A DNA stretch of 64,000 bases, taken from contig JAFDYX010000011.1 in assembly GCA_018267215.1 (NCBI GenBank), positions 1-64,000 of the forward strand, in the 5' to 3' direction. Positions 46,806 through 55,425 of the stretch are shown one piece after another. The notes under the pieces are model-generated. The model did not search any database. It saw nothing but the letters and a program-made list of their open reading frames with translations, and was not told the DNA's origin. Source of the stretch: Bacteroidota bacterium. Lineage in GTDB: Bacteria; Bacteroidota; Bacteroidia; Cytophagales; Cyclobacteriaceae. Within the stretch, counting starts at the first letter, position 1. Every line of letters begins with the position of its first letter. A program made the translations under genes and the position numbers.

Positions 46806-48043
46806 AATGGGTAGTTACATTTTGCTTGCTTTTTCTTGCGGTAATGACACTGCATGCAAAAAGCACCGTACAGACAACCGATGCTTTGTTACGCGAATTA
46901 AAAAAAGCAAAAGCTGGCGATACCATTATTATTAAAAGCGGGCACTACAAACCGGGCAACATCATCATTGATAAACCCATGACACTGATCGGTGAGGGGC
47001 TTCCGGTTTTAGATGGTGAAAATAAAATCGAGATCATTACAGTTCTGGCTAAAGATGTAACAATCATCGGGCTGAAGCTGATTAATACAGGCGTATCGAG
47101 CATGAATGATTTTGCTGCTATCAAAGCCAACACAGCTCATCGCCTGAAAGTAAGAGATAATGTTTTGGTGAATAGTTTTTTTGGGATTCATATCTCTAAT
47201 ACCATCGGTGCGGAAATTATACACAACACGATCTATCACGACCAAGTAGCAGAAGAATCATCTATTGGCAACGGTATCCACCTCTGGAAAAGTGCCCAAG
47301 CAAAAATTGAAAACAATCGCGTGTCGGGTCACCGCGATGGAATTTATTTTGAATTCGTAACAAGTTCAGCAGTCAAAAATAATTACATAGAAAAAAACCT
47401 GCGCTACGGGCTTCACTTCATGTTCTCGCACGAAAACCAGTACATCGAAAATAAATTTATTAACAATGGCGCTGGGGTGGCCGTGATGTACACGCACTCC
47501 ATCAAAATGATAAAAAATATTTTTTCTCAAAACTGGGGTTCTTCATCGTATGGCATGTTACTGAAAGACATCAGCGACAGCGAAGTAAGAGAAAACCAGT
47601 TTCTCAACAACACGGTAGGCATACACATGGAAGGAAGCAGCAGGATAAAATTTTTTAAAAATATATTTCAAGGTAACGGCTACGCACTGCGCCTGCAGGC
47701 CAGCTGCGACAATAATGACTTTAAACAAAATAATTTTCAGCAAAATACATTTGATGTAACCACCAACGGGGTTACCGTCTTGAACAACATCACCGGAAAT
47801 TACTGGGATCGCTACGAAGGCTATGACTTGAATAAAGACGGAGTAGGCGATACAGGCTACCGGCCGGTAAGCCTGTATTCGATGATCGTAGAGCGCGTGC
47901 CTGCATCCATTCTGCTGTGGCGAAGTTTTATGGTGTTTTTACTGGATCGGGCAGAAAAAAATTTCCCCGCAGTAATACCCGAAAACCTGATTGATAATAA
48001 ACCATCTATGAAGCCGTATGATCTCTTTAAAAAAAGTAACTAA
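46802..48043 (+). CDS. nosD: Periplasmic copper-site maturation protein NosD
   Basis: 413 aa from the ATG at 46802, which overlaps the nosL stop (ATGA). Signal peptide about residues 1-19. The rest is a right-handed parallel beta-helix with repeated short units such as NNRVSGHRDGIYFE, VKNNYIEKNLRYGLHF and NFNQNTFD-like turns (NosD/CASH domain). NosD works with the NosFY ABC transporter in assembling the CuZ cluster. Its end overlaps nosF by 26 bp. Confidence 0.93.
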   Translation: MKWVVTFCLLFLAVMTLHAKSTVQTTDALLRELKKAKAGDTIIIKSGHYKPGNIIIDKPMTLIGEGLPVLDGENKIEIITVLAKDVTIIGLKLINTGVSSMNDFAAIKANTAHRLKVRDNVLVNSFFGIHISNTIGAEIIHNTIYHDQVAEESSIGNGIHLWKSAQAKIENNRVSGHRDGIYFEFVTSSAVKNNYIEKNLRYGLHFMFSHENQYIENKFINNGAGVAVMYTHSIKMIKNIFSQNWGSSSYGMLLKDISDSEVRENQFLNNTVGIHMEGSSRIKFFKNIFQGNGYALRLQASCDNNDFKQNNFQQNTFDVTTNGVTVLNNITGNYWDRYEGYDLNKDGVGDTGYRPVSLYSMIVERVPASILLWRSFMVFLLDRAEKNFPAVIPENLIDNKPSMKPYDLFKKSN

Positions 48044-48752
48044 ATACTACGGGCGTTTAAAAACGCTCAGCGAGGTGGATCTGGAACTGAAGGCAGGCTA
48101 TGGTTATGCGCTGCTCGGCCCCAATGGTTCGGGTAAGACAACGTTAATCAAATCTATTCTTGGGTTGGTGATACCCGACAGCGGCTCGATAGAAGTTTGT
48201 AATGAACCGATCAAACAGCAATCGCAATACCGCAAACACATTGGTTACATGCCACAAGTTGGGCAATACCCTGCCGGCTTGCGCATGGCTCAACTTTTCG
48301 AAATGATACGCGGGCTGCGGCCGGATGCAAAAAATATAGATGAAGAACTGATTGAAACACTTGGCTTGCGCCCGTTGATGGACAAAAGAATGTATTCTCT
48401 ATCCGGAGGCACACGCCAGAAAGTGAGCGCAGCGCTGGCGTTTTTATTTTGTCCGGTGATCCTCATCCTCGATGAACCCACGGCCGGCCTCGACCCCGTA
48501 GCCGTAGAGATTTTAAAAGAAAAAATTATACGCGAAAAAAAATCAGGTAAACTGCTGATTGTGACTTCGCATATATTGAGCGACCTCGAAGAAATTGCTA
48601 CGCACATGGTTTACCTCTTTGAAGGCTCGGTGCGCTACAACAGCCCGGTGGAAGAAATGAAAAAAGAAACAGGCGAAAAAACGTTTGCCAAATCTATCGC
48701 AACGCTCATCCGCCATCAGGATTTACAATTTAACGAACTGGTGAAGCCATGA
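48018..48752 (+). CDS. nosF: ABC transporter ATP-binding protein NosF
   Basis: 244 aa with a Walker A GPNGSGKTT (residues 34-42), signature LSGGTRQK, Walker B VILILDEPTAGLD and switch His in VTSH. It powers the NosY permease, which together with NosD matures N2O reductase. Starts inside the last codons of nosD and its stop overlaps nosY by 4 bp. Confidence 0.93.
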   Translation: MISLKKVTKYYGRLKTLSEVDLELKAGYGYALLGPNGSGKTTLIKSILGLVIPDSGSIEVCNEPIKQQSQYRKHIGYMPQVGQYPAGLRMAQLFEMIRGLRPDAKNIDEELIETLGLRPLMDKRMYSLSGGTRQKVSAALAFLFCPVILILDEPTAGLDPVAVEILKEKIIREKKSGKLLIVTSHILSDLEEIATHMVYLFEGSVRYNSPVEEMKKETGEKTFAKSIATLIRHQDLQFNELVKP

Positions 48753-49516
48753 CACAAATGCTTAAATATGTTTTGCAGGATGTAATCCGTGCGCGGTTTG
48801 TTCTGTTTTATTGGTTATTCATTGTAGCTGTTACCACGTTGCTCTTCCAACTCGACAGCGACCCGGCCAAAGTAGTGGTGAGTTTACTGAACGTAATTTT
48901 ACTGGTGGTGCCGCTGGTATGCATCGTGTTTACCACCATCCACTTTTTTAATTCCTACGAATTTATTTTGCTGCTGATGGCACAGCCCATCGCGCGCAAA
49001 ACTGTTTTCCTCAGCCAATATATTGGTGTGGCTTCTTCGCTGGCACTGGCATTTCTGGCCGGGGTGGGGCTGCCGGCTATCGCCTTTGGCGGAGCCGCTA
49101 AAGTCCTTTCCATTTTAGGTATAGGCTTGTTCATCACTTTCACTTTTGTTTCACTCGGTTTTTTGGCGGCCAGTCTTTCGCGCGACAAAGCTAAAGCTAT
49201 CGGCATCGCGCTTTTGTTTTGGATTTACTTTGCCTTGATCTACGATGGACTCATTCTGTGGGTAGTCTATGCCTTTAATGATTATCCGCTGGAAATACCC
49301 ACTTTGATTTTAACAAGCCTCAACCCACTTGACCTGGGTCGCATTGTGATGCTCTTGTCCATTGACGTGTCTGCTTTGATGGGCTACACAGGCGCATTCT
49401 TCAAAGAATTTTTTGGAAACCTGACGGGCGAGATTTTTTCGCTTGCAATGTTGAGCGTGTGGGTACTGTGGCCACTGTGGGTCGCCCTGCACCGGTTTAA
49501 GCATAATGATTTGTAA
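48749..49516 (+). CDS. nosY: ABC transporter permease NosY
   Basis: 255 aa with six hydrophobic segments, including FVLFYWLFIVAVTTLLF near the start and a last one before HRFKHNDL. Long hydrophobic ABC-2-type permease layout. Pairs with NosF (4-bp overlap). Position and topology support the NosY role in CuZ assembly. Confidence 0.9.
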   Translation: MTQMLKYVLQDVIRARFVLFYWLFIVAVTTLLFQLDSDPAKVVVSLLNVILLVVPLVCIVFTTIHFFNSYEFILLLMAQPIARKTVFLSQYIGVASSLALAFLAGVGLPAIAFGGAAKVLSILGIGLFITFTFVSLGFLAASLSRDKAKAIGIALLFWIYFALIYDGLILWVVYAFNDYPLEIPTLILTSLNPLDLGRIVMLLSIDVSALMGYTGAFFKEFFGNLTGEIFSLAMLSVWVLWPLWVALHRFKHNDL

Positions 49517-49539
49517 CCCCTTATTAAATAAATGAATAT

Positions 49540-50106
49540 ATGAAATCTACATTCATCAAATCCCTTGCAACGATAGTCGTTGGCGGGGCACTGATTATGA
49601 ACTGCCAAACAAAACAGGCAGAGAACACCACCACCGCTGCCCCCGAGCAAAACCTGGGCGGAGGCGAATCAACCGTGAAGGATGATTTGTCGCAACGAAA
49701 TGTGGTTCAGGTAGCCGTAGGCTCGCCCGATCACACTACACTGGTAACGGCATTGAAGACTGCTAAGTATGTGGATGCTCTTTCTAATGCCGGACCCTTT
49801 ACCGTGTTTGCTCCTACCAATGCGGCATTTGATAAGTTGCCCGCAGGAACGGTAGAAGGCTTACTGAAGCCTGAAAGCAACGATGCACTGCGCAATATTT
49901 TAGAATACCATGTAGCCGTAGGAGTTTATAAACAAGAAAACCTGAAAGACGGACAAAAAATAAATCAGGTAAACCTCGATGATGTGGTGATCACCAACAA
50001 AGACGGAAAGTTTATGGTAAATGATGCCAACATTGTAGCCACGGTGTCCGCCTCCAATGGTATTGTTTATGTTATTGACAAGGTGTTGCTCCCGCCCAAG
50101 AAGTAA
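49540..50106 (+). CDS. Fasciclin (FAS1)-domain lipoprotein
   Basis: 188 aa, lipobox Cys22 (GGALIMNC), a Thr/Ala-rich linker, then one FAS1 domain (about 55-186) with TLVTALKTAKYVDALSNAGPFTVFAPTNAAFDKLP (H1 motif region), NILEYHVAVG and the C-terminal GIVYVIDKVLLP (H2 motif region). FAS1 domains mediate adhesion or binding; the role beside nosY is unknown. It lies 23 bp after nosY and is likely cotranscribed with it. Confidence 0.9.
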   Translation: MKSTFIKSLATIVVGGALIMNCQTKQAENTTTAAPEQNLGGGESTVKDDLSQRNVVQVAVGSPDHTTLVTALKTAKYVDALSNAGPFTVFAPTNAAFDKLPAGTVEGLLKPESNDALRNILEYHVAVGVYKQENLKDGQKINQVNLDDVVITNKDGKFMVNDANIVATVSASNGIVYVIDKVLLPPKK

Positions 50107-50117
50107 CGCTTCTTTTT

Positions 50118-50179
50118 AGGAATCTCTCAATATTTTTTCCTTCTATCGGAATGGTCTGAAAATGACTTGAGAGATTCCT
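50118..50179 (+). terminator. Long-loop inverted repeat after the FAS1 gene
   Basis: AGGAATCTCTCAA (50118-50130) and TTGAGAGATTCCT (50167-50179) are a perfect 13-bp dyad separated by 36 nt and followed by TTTGCTT. It probably ends the nos transcript, although the long loop is unusual for an intrinsic terminator. Confidence 0.5.
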
Positions 50180-50229
50180 TTTGCTTAAAAAGTAATCAAG
50201 TAAATGGTTAATCATTAATTTCTAATTCA

Positions 50230-51135
50230 GTGAAAACAGTTCTTATTTCTTTTCTGTTACTATTGAGCATTTATACCAATACAGAAGCTTGCCCCTACTG
50301 TGGTTGTGGCAACAGCAATTTTCAGATTGGCATACTCCCCACTTTTTCTAATGCCTTTGTCGGGGTAAGATACAGTTACACTTATTTTAAAACAGACAGC
50401 GGCATGATGTACAGCCGCGATTATTTTCATACGACTGAATTATGGGGAGGTTTTAGAAAGAAGAATTTTCAGGTGATGGCCTTCGTTCCTTACCTGTCCA
50501 TTCATAAACAGGGTGATGATGGAACTATCAATTCGTCTGGAGTAGGAGACGCCACTTTGCTGGGCAACTATTTACTTTTTTCTAAAACGACAGCTCTGTC
50601 AGATAACAAGCGATATTTTGGTCATACCCTTTGGGTAGGCGGTGGTATCAAACTTCCTACCGGGCACAGTAATGTGATGGTAAATGATCCGGGGTTCACC
50701 GTGGGCGATTTTACCAGCACCCCGGGCACAGGCAGCACCGATTTTTTATTGAACCTAAATCACAGTTTGTTAATAGGCAACCATGGATTGGTTAATAACA
50801 TAGCCTATAAAATCAACACAAAAAATAACCAGCACTATCAGTATGGAAATCGTTTTTATGTAAGTTCGGCCTATTTCTATTCGCTAACGGCCGGAGCCTA
50901 TACCATCCGCCCCAGCGGGGGCTTGCAGTTAGTAGCCAATGCGGCCAACCGATTTCAGGGTGATGCGGTTCAATACAGTGCCGGCTATGTTTTAAACGGA
51001 TCGGCCGGTGTTAACCTTCAGCGCGGTAAAGTGGGGCTGTTGGTTAATGTCTTTGTTCCACTCACACAAAATTATTTCCACGGCTTAACCAAAGCAAACG
51101 AACAAATTTCAGCCGCTTGGACGTATTCATTTTAA
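50230..51135 (+). CDS. Outer-membrane beta-barrel-like protein with Cys-rich N-terminus
   Basis: 301 aa from a GTG at 50230. Signal peptide (about 1-20) ends just before the mature start CPYCGCGNSNF, giving a CxxCxC motif (C21, C24, C26) at the N-terminus. The rest has repeated aromatic beta strands and a C-terminal ISAAWTYSF, typical of outer-membrane barrels or transporter-like proteins. The Cys motif could bind a metal such as copper, which would fit the neighbouring nos genes; this is inference. A promoter for it is not obvious. Family not recognised. Confidence 0.7.
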   Translation: MKTVLISFLLLLSIYTNTEACPYCGCGNSNFQIGILPTFSNAFVGVRYSYTYFKTDSGMMYSRDYFHTTELWGGFRKKNFQVMAFVPYLSIHKQGDDGTINSSGVGDATLLGNYLLFSKTTALSDNKRYFGHTLWVGGGIKLPTGHSNVMVNDPGFTVGDFTSTPGTGSTDFLLNLNHSLLIGNHGLVNNIAYKINTKNNQHYQYGNRFYVSSAYFYSLTAGAYTIRPSGGLQLVANAANRFQGDAVQYSAGYVLNGSAGVNLQRGKVGLLVNVFVPLTQNYFHGLTKANEQISAAWTYSF

Positions 51136-51374
51136 TTGCATGTATTTTCTCAAGTGACCACCTGATGATAACATTGCCTGTAATCAATCTCATAGCTGAA
51201 CCACAACTATGTTATATTCGGAGCATAAATAAAAGTATAGAATTTTTAGTGTGTCACGTTTGAATTGACCGACAATTTAGGGTAATTGATAATACCACTA
51301 CCCATCAAGGGCTGAGAAAAAATGGAGCAGTTCTTTTAAGACAAACCTCTTTTGTAAGGAAAACGTTTGCTTTA

Positions 51375-53798
51375 CTATTTTTTTACGATAATTTGCTTCC
51401 GGTCTATCACTAACCCGTTCTCAATAATGTGCAGATAATAAATTCCAGTAGGCACATCAAGTAAATCAAATTTAACAATGCCGTTCTTACTTTCACCTAC
51501 TTTGATGGTATTTCCGAAAGAGTGCATAAGACGTGCTTCATAAATCTCGGTGGTTGGATCATCGTTTTGCAAATTGTTTTCATTTGGAATTGTAATAGAA
51601 TTTGAACCTGTTGGTTGCGCATCTACTGTGAGTGTATTGCTCGTAGGATTCGGAAAAGCAACAAAGGCTAAACATGTGCCAACTACCGATGTAGTAATAA
51701 TGCTAGGGCTTCCGCCTGCATCGCAGGCATTAGCAACCCTAACGCCAATTGCACCAGAGATGCCGCTATTTCTTGGAGTACGAAGAGTGAGATTGTTCGT
51801 GCCGTTTCCTGAAACATACCAAGTGCTTGGATATACCCACGAATAATTTGTAGCTGCGGGCAAACTGGGGCAACTATAGTAAATGTACTGGTTGCATTGT
51901 GCTGACCTTGGACCGGACACGGGATAGCCACTACTGCTGTAGCCACCACCTCCTTCAATTGCTCCATTGAGATGTTTGCTGACGGAAAAATTGCATACGT
52001 TAGCATAGGTAGCGGTGATTGTGCAGCCTACACATGGTGCATTTCTATTAATGGTAACTGATGGAGAGTTTGCATTGCCACTCACATTAAGATTGCCACT
52101 ATTTGTTGACCAACCATAATTTACAACAGTTCCAGCATTTGGTACGCTAAAAGTAGCAGAAGTAGCCCCACATACATTTGCTGGAAAGTTACCTGAAATG
52201 ACAACGCTTGGAGTGCAGGCTGTACTGCAAAAAGTAGAATTAGGCAACCCTTGCATTTCATTGAACATCCATTGGCTATTGCGTGCAGTGAAACGGACGT
52301 GTTGTTCATTGTATGCGGTACTTGTGCTGCCACTGGCCGTGTAGGGCTCCTGTCCGATAAACAAATTAAAGCGTGACGCATTTCCCGGATTAAGCCCCTT
52401 TACGTAACCTACTGAAAGGCTGGCACGACCAAAGTCGGTGATGTCTAACGCACTGGCCGTTGGAACAAAGCAAAATGAGTCAGCAAAGTTCAGTCCATAG
52501 CTTGCTTTGGCAAACCAAAGAAACGACCATGTAGCAGATTGTGGCGAACTGATATTGATATAGTTTGTAATAGGATAAACTCCCCCTGCGGTGCCATCAT
52601 ATGGCAAAGTTGAGGGGCCGTTAACATTTATTTCAGCCCAAGTAATGTTGATTGTTACCAGCGACAAAATGGTATATTCTGAAAAAATTTTAAAAGCAAA
52701 AATGCGGTTTGCCTGCTGGTCGGCCAATGCGTTTACAAATATTTCTGTCTTAATTTTATTGTTCAAAATCCAAGGCAATGGAGATATGAAACCTTCTGCT
52801 CGGCCTGAAACCAATGTAGTATTGGGAGCAAACAATTGCTGCCCACACTCAGCACCTTGGCTAGTGGCTATCATACGATAAGGCACTGCGCGATTTACCA
52901 TGGTGCGGTACTCACCATCTAAAAAAGTATTAGTGTTGAAAGAAAAAGAAGGTCCCAAATCACTTGCTCGCCAGATGAGCATTTGCCTGGTAGCAGGTGC
53001 GTTATATAACGAAACAAGTTGAGTGAGTTCGGGCACTAAATCAGTCAAAATTCCCGCTCCAGACAATAAACCTGACACAGAACTATTTAACCGATTCATA
53101 TAAAGAGCAGCCGTTTGTATGCCGAGTGGCACGTTGGCTCCACGGTGTGGGCTGTCGTGTGTGATGAGCAACCGTGTTTGTGTGTTCTCACCATTGGCTA
53201 CCATTTGTGCCAAGCCATAGCGTGCCACCAGACCGCCCATGCTCAGCCCCATCACTACGTTTTGGTCATCGCCTGCTTGCTTTTGGCCGTTTACCCAATG
53301 CACTACTTCTTGTAACAAGGCCGCATTGCGCTTAATATCGTCTGTGCCGTTTTTATAATCAATGAAGACCAGATCATAACTTCCGATGTTGTCAAGGGCA
53401 TTGTTGAAGTCATAACTAGTTGGGTTCGCACCACCTAAAAAATTTATTGCTGAAAAGAAATTTTGGATACTATAGTTTGTTTGAAGCAAAGGAGCAATGC
53501 TACTTACATCATAGCCTTCGGCTACAATAAGTGGTTTTCGTATTCTGCCTGTTGAATTGTTGATGCTTAGTGTGTAACTCACTGTACCTCCAGAGTGGCT
53601 GCTTGTGGCATTGCCACACTTCCCACCACAATCAGTAGTTAGTATTGATTTTTGACCAAAACGACAATTAGTGCAATTGCTGTTTATATTATTTATTTGA
53701 AAATCAAACCAACTTTCGACAGCAGACCCCGATGCGGGCACTATTTTAATCTTTATTCGTTTCAACCCTACGCTCGTATAGTTGTAACTTACAGGCAC
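51375..53798 (-). CDS. Type IX-secreted alpha/beta hydrolase, C-terminal part (frameshifted gene)
   Basis: 807 aa readable from a GTG at 53798, but almost certainly the continuation of the frame ending at 53789. It holds the serine hydrolase part: MGLSMGG (nucleophile S186) after VNGQKQAGDDQNVV, then HDSPHRGANVPLG, as in lipase-like alpha/beta hydrolases. Later come Ig/PKD-like beta domains with paired Cys and a C-terminal type IX sorting domain (FPNPTSNTLTV ... GIYYLHII ... KQIIVKK). Hence an outer-membrane-translocated cargo of the PorU/PorV system. Joining the two frames needs one extra G in a run of four (53800-53803). Confidence 0.8.
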   Translation of the reverse strand: MPVSYNYTSVGLKRIKIKIVPASGSAVESWFDFQINNINSNCTNCRFGQKSILTTDCGGKCGNATSSHSGGTVSYTLSINNSTGRIRKPLIVAEGYDVSSIAPLLQTNYSIQNFFSAINFLGGANPTSYDFNNALDNIGSYDLVFIDYKNGTDDIKRNAALLQEVVHWVNGQKQAGDDQNVVMGLSMGGLVARYGLAQMVANGENTQTRLLITHDSPHRGANVPLGIQTAALYMNRLNSSVSGLLSGAGILTDLVPELTQLVSLYNAPATRQMLIWRASDLGPSFSFNTNTFLDGEYRTMVNRAVPYRMIATSQGAECGQQLFAPNTTLVSGRAEGFISPLPWILNNKIKTEIFVNALADQQANRIFAFKIFSEYTILSLVTINITWAEINVNGPSTLPYDGTAGGVYPITNYINISSPQSATWSFLWFAKASYGLNFADSFCFVPTASALDITDFGRASLSVGYVKGLNPGNASRFNLFIGQEPYTASGSTSTAYNEQHVRFTARNSQWMFNEMQGLPNSTFCSTACTPSVVISGNFPANVCGATSATFSVPNAGTVVNYGWSTNSGNLNVSGNANSPSVTINRNAPCVGCTITATYANVCNFSVSKHLNGAIEGGGGYSSSGYPVSGPRSAQCNQYIYYSCPSLPAATNYSWVYPSTWYVSGNGTNNLTLRTPRNSGISGAIGVRVANACDAGGSPSIITTSVVGTCLAFVAFPNPTSNTLTVDAQPTGSNSITIPNENNLQNDDPTTEIYEARLMHSFGNTIKVGESKNGIVKFDLLDVPTGIYYLHIIENGLVIDRKQIIVKK

Positions 53799-54397
53799 AC
53801 CCCAACTACTCCTACATAGCCACCGCCTTCACCAAAATCTATGGCAAGAGCGTTAATGAAGCCAAAGTTGCTCCAAAAAAGATTTTGCTGTAGCACAAAA
53901 CTTACCAGCCCATCGTCATCATAATTGACGGCTGGTGCAGCCGCGAATAGCACCTTTTGATTGTAAGGGCTTTGGGTGCGCCCAGCCACGTCAAAAAGTT
54001 GGTTGTTGTTTACACGAAGTAAGTTAGCTGTTACAGCATCGCTGCGCAGACTGTTGTAGTTGATATGCAGCATAGGTATGACCACAGATCCCCCATTTGA
54101 GTTTTGTGCAGATGCTATAGCGCTGTTTACAGCAGTCAGCCCGGTATTTGGATTGGTGGTGCCGGCTATATAACTGGTGAACCAGGTAGCATAGAGCATG
54201 CGCCAGCCATTCAGGGTGGTGCGGTTGTTTTCCGTCAGTATGCCATTAAAATTTTCAAGGGGCAACAAAGGTGTGGCATAATCTGACAAGTAGCCTGTAG
54301 TGATAGGGGTTCGACTAATGTTGGCAAAAACTGTGTTGAGTTTGGTGCGAAGTGGGTCAGGCGGGGGCTCTTGTGCGTAAGAAAAAAACGAGAACAA
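53789..54397 (-). CDS. Type IX-secreted alpha/beta hydrolase, N-terminal part (phase-variable start)
   Basis: 202 aa visible from a TTG at 54397, but that start cuts the signal peptide. The true leader continues upstream (LRNNFLFLSIFLFSFFSYAQ) towards the ATG at 54488, through ten GAATT repeats. With ten copies the ATG frame reads 22 codons and meets a stop; with 8 or 11 copies it enters this frame and gives a normal signal peptide. The frame ends at 53789 with GEGGGYVGVVGVCL, where the downstream 807-aa frame takes over after a -1 shift. The full protein would be about 1010-1035 aa. Confidence 0.7.
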   Translation of the reverse strand: MFSFFSYAQEPPPDPLRTKLNTVFANISRTPITTGYLSDYATPLLPLENFNGILTENNRTTLNGWRMLYATWFTSYIAGTTNPNTGLTAVNSAIASAQNSNGGSVVIPMLHINYNSLRSDAVTANLLRVNNNQLFDVAGRTQSPYNQKVLFAAAPAVNYDDDGLVSFVLQQNLFWSNFGFINALAIDFGEGGGYVGVVGVCL

Positions 54398-54430
54398 GAA
54401 AATAGAAAGAAATAAAAAATTATTTCTTAA

Positions 54431-54480
54431 GAATTGAATTGAATTGAATTGAATTGAATTGAATTGAATTGAATTGAATT
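54431..54480 (-). repeat. Pentanucleotide tandem repeat, (GAATT)10 on the plus strand
   Basis: Ten exact copies of GAATT (AATTC on the coding strand), positioned between an ATG at 54488-54486 (ATG GAA AAA) and the hydrophobic signal-peptide core of the hydrolase. Translated, three units encode IQFNS. Unit size 5 changes the frame with each gain or loss, so the tract can act as an on/off switch. Confidence 0.95.
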
Positions 54481-54508
54481 TTTTCCATAAAATTTTGGTT
54501 TGGTGATG

Positions 54509-55129
54509 TTATTGTATTTTCATATCAAAACGACCATCGGTTATTACAACTTTCGTAGAGCAAGAATAAGTTGTGTCATGTGGTCGGATAATGGTGAAAT
54601 AAAAAGTCCCTGAAATAATATTATTTGAAGGGTCAAATCGTGTAATTGTAAGATTTCCTATTCTACTGTCTTGTTTTGGCCTTCCGAACTCACAATATGA
54701 GATTGTTACACCAGTGGTTGACTCCTTGCCTAAAGTATAGGCTCCTTGGGCATTTCGCGCAATTGTATCTAGGTAATAGGACCCCGATTTATTAAGCTGG
54801 CTCATGGATAAGTCTATGAATTCTTTGATTACCAAATTTGCAGAATCAGTATACCTTGCTGCCTTCAAACTAAGTGTGCCTCCATTAAAAATAGGATCGA
54901 AACTCAAATCAAGAACGTTATCCATTGGTTCCCCCTCCGGCTTCCACACTTTTCCGTTGACCAAACACCCAAAAGTGTTAGCTCCTGTTTGTGTGATGGG
55001 AGGTAGTTGGCCCGGTGCCCCGTTTTTGTAGGTCACCTCAGTATGGCAACTGCCCAATGAGCCGAGTAGGGTAATTGCTGTCGCACTTAGTGATATCAGG
55101 AGCCAGCGTGTTTTTTGTTGTGTTTTCAT
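54509..55129 (-). CDS. Hypothetical lipoprotein (DUF6252-like)
   Basis: 206 aa, lipobox at LLGSLGSC (Cys28). The segment TFGCLVNGKVWKPEG followed by a beta-rich body and the final SGTFYFTIIRPHDTTYSC...VVITDGRFDMKI resembles the DUF6252-type lipoproteins common in Bacteroidota. Function unknown. It lies 20 bp upstream of the ATG of the phase-variable hydrolase on the same strand, so the two are probably cotranscribed. Confidence 0.72.
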   Translation of the reverse strand: MKTQQKTRWLLISLSATAITLLGSLGSCHTEVTYKNGAPGQLPPITQTGANTFGCLVNGKVWKPEGEPMDNVLDLSFDPIFNGGTLSLKAARYTDSANLVIKEFIDLSMSQLNKSGSYYLDTIARNAQGAYTLGKESTTGVTISYCEFGRPKQDSRIGNLTITRFDPSNNIISGTFYFTIIRPHDTTYSCSTKVVITDGRFDMKIQ

Positions 55130-55425
55130 CTATAGTTTTGTTTATGTTTAAAAATGAGAATAAGCAGTATGTTTGTTAACTCGGTAGAATTCAAAGGAAT
55201 ATTACTACTAATTCATTTTTAAATTAAAATATTTTCGCCATAAAGCCAATTGAATCGGTAGCAGGGGAAATGTATCTTCCAAAGTGTGATTGGATATCAG
55301 CTATGTCAATTACACATTAAAAATGTATCTCACTCTATTTATTTTGTAAATAGTTGCTATGCTGTTGTGAAAACAGTTATTACATGACCCGTTTCAACGA
55401 TATAATTTCTTTTGCAGGCTCCTTA
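55130..55425. other. Intergenic region between the lipoprotein/hydrolase operon and nrdJ
   Basis: 296 bp, AT-rich, with no gene seen. It contains the start region of the lipoprotein gene (no full promoter match found) and the 3' flank of nrdJ; no clear terminator hairpin. Confidence 0.5.

Noticed and set aside
53789-53803. Programmed -1 ribosomal frameshift in the hydrolase gene
   Set aside because: The zero-frame codons before the shift (GTT GGG) do not form a slippery heptamer, and no clear downstream stimulator was seen.
54431-54480. CRISPR-like array
   Set aside because: Units are 5 nt with no spacers; it is a simple tandem repeat.
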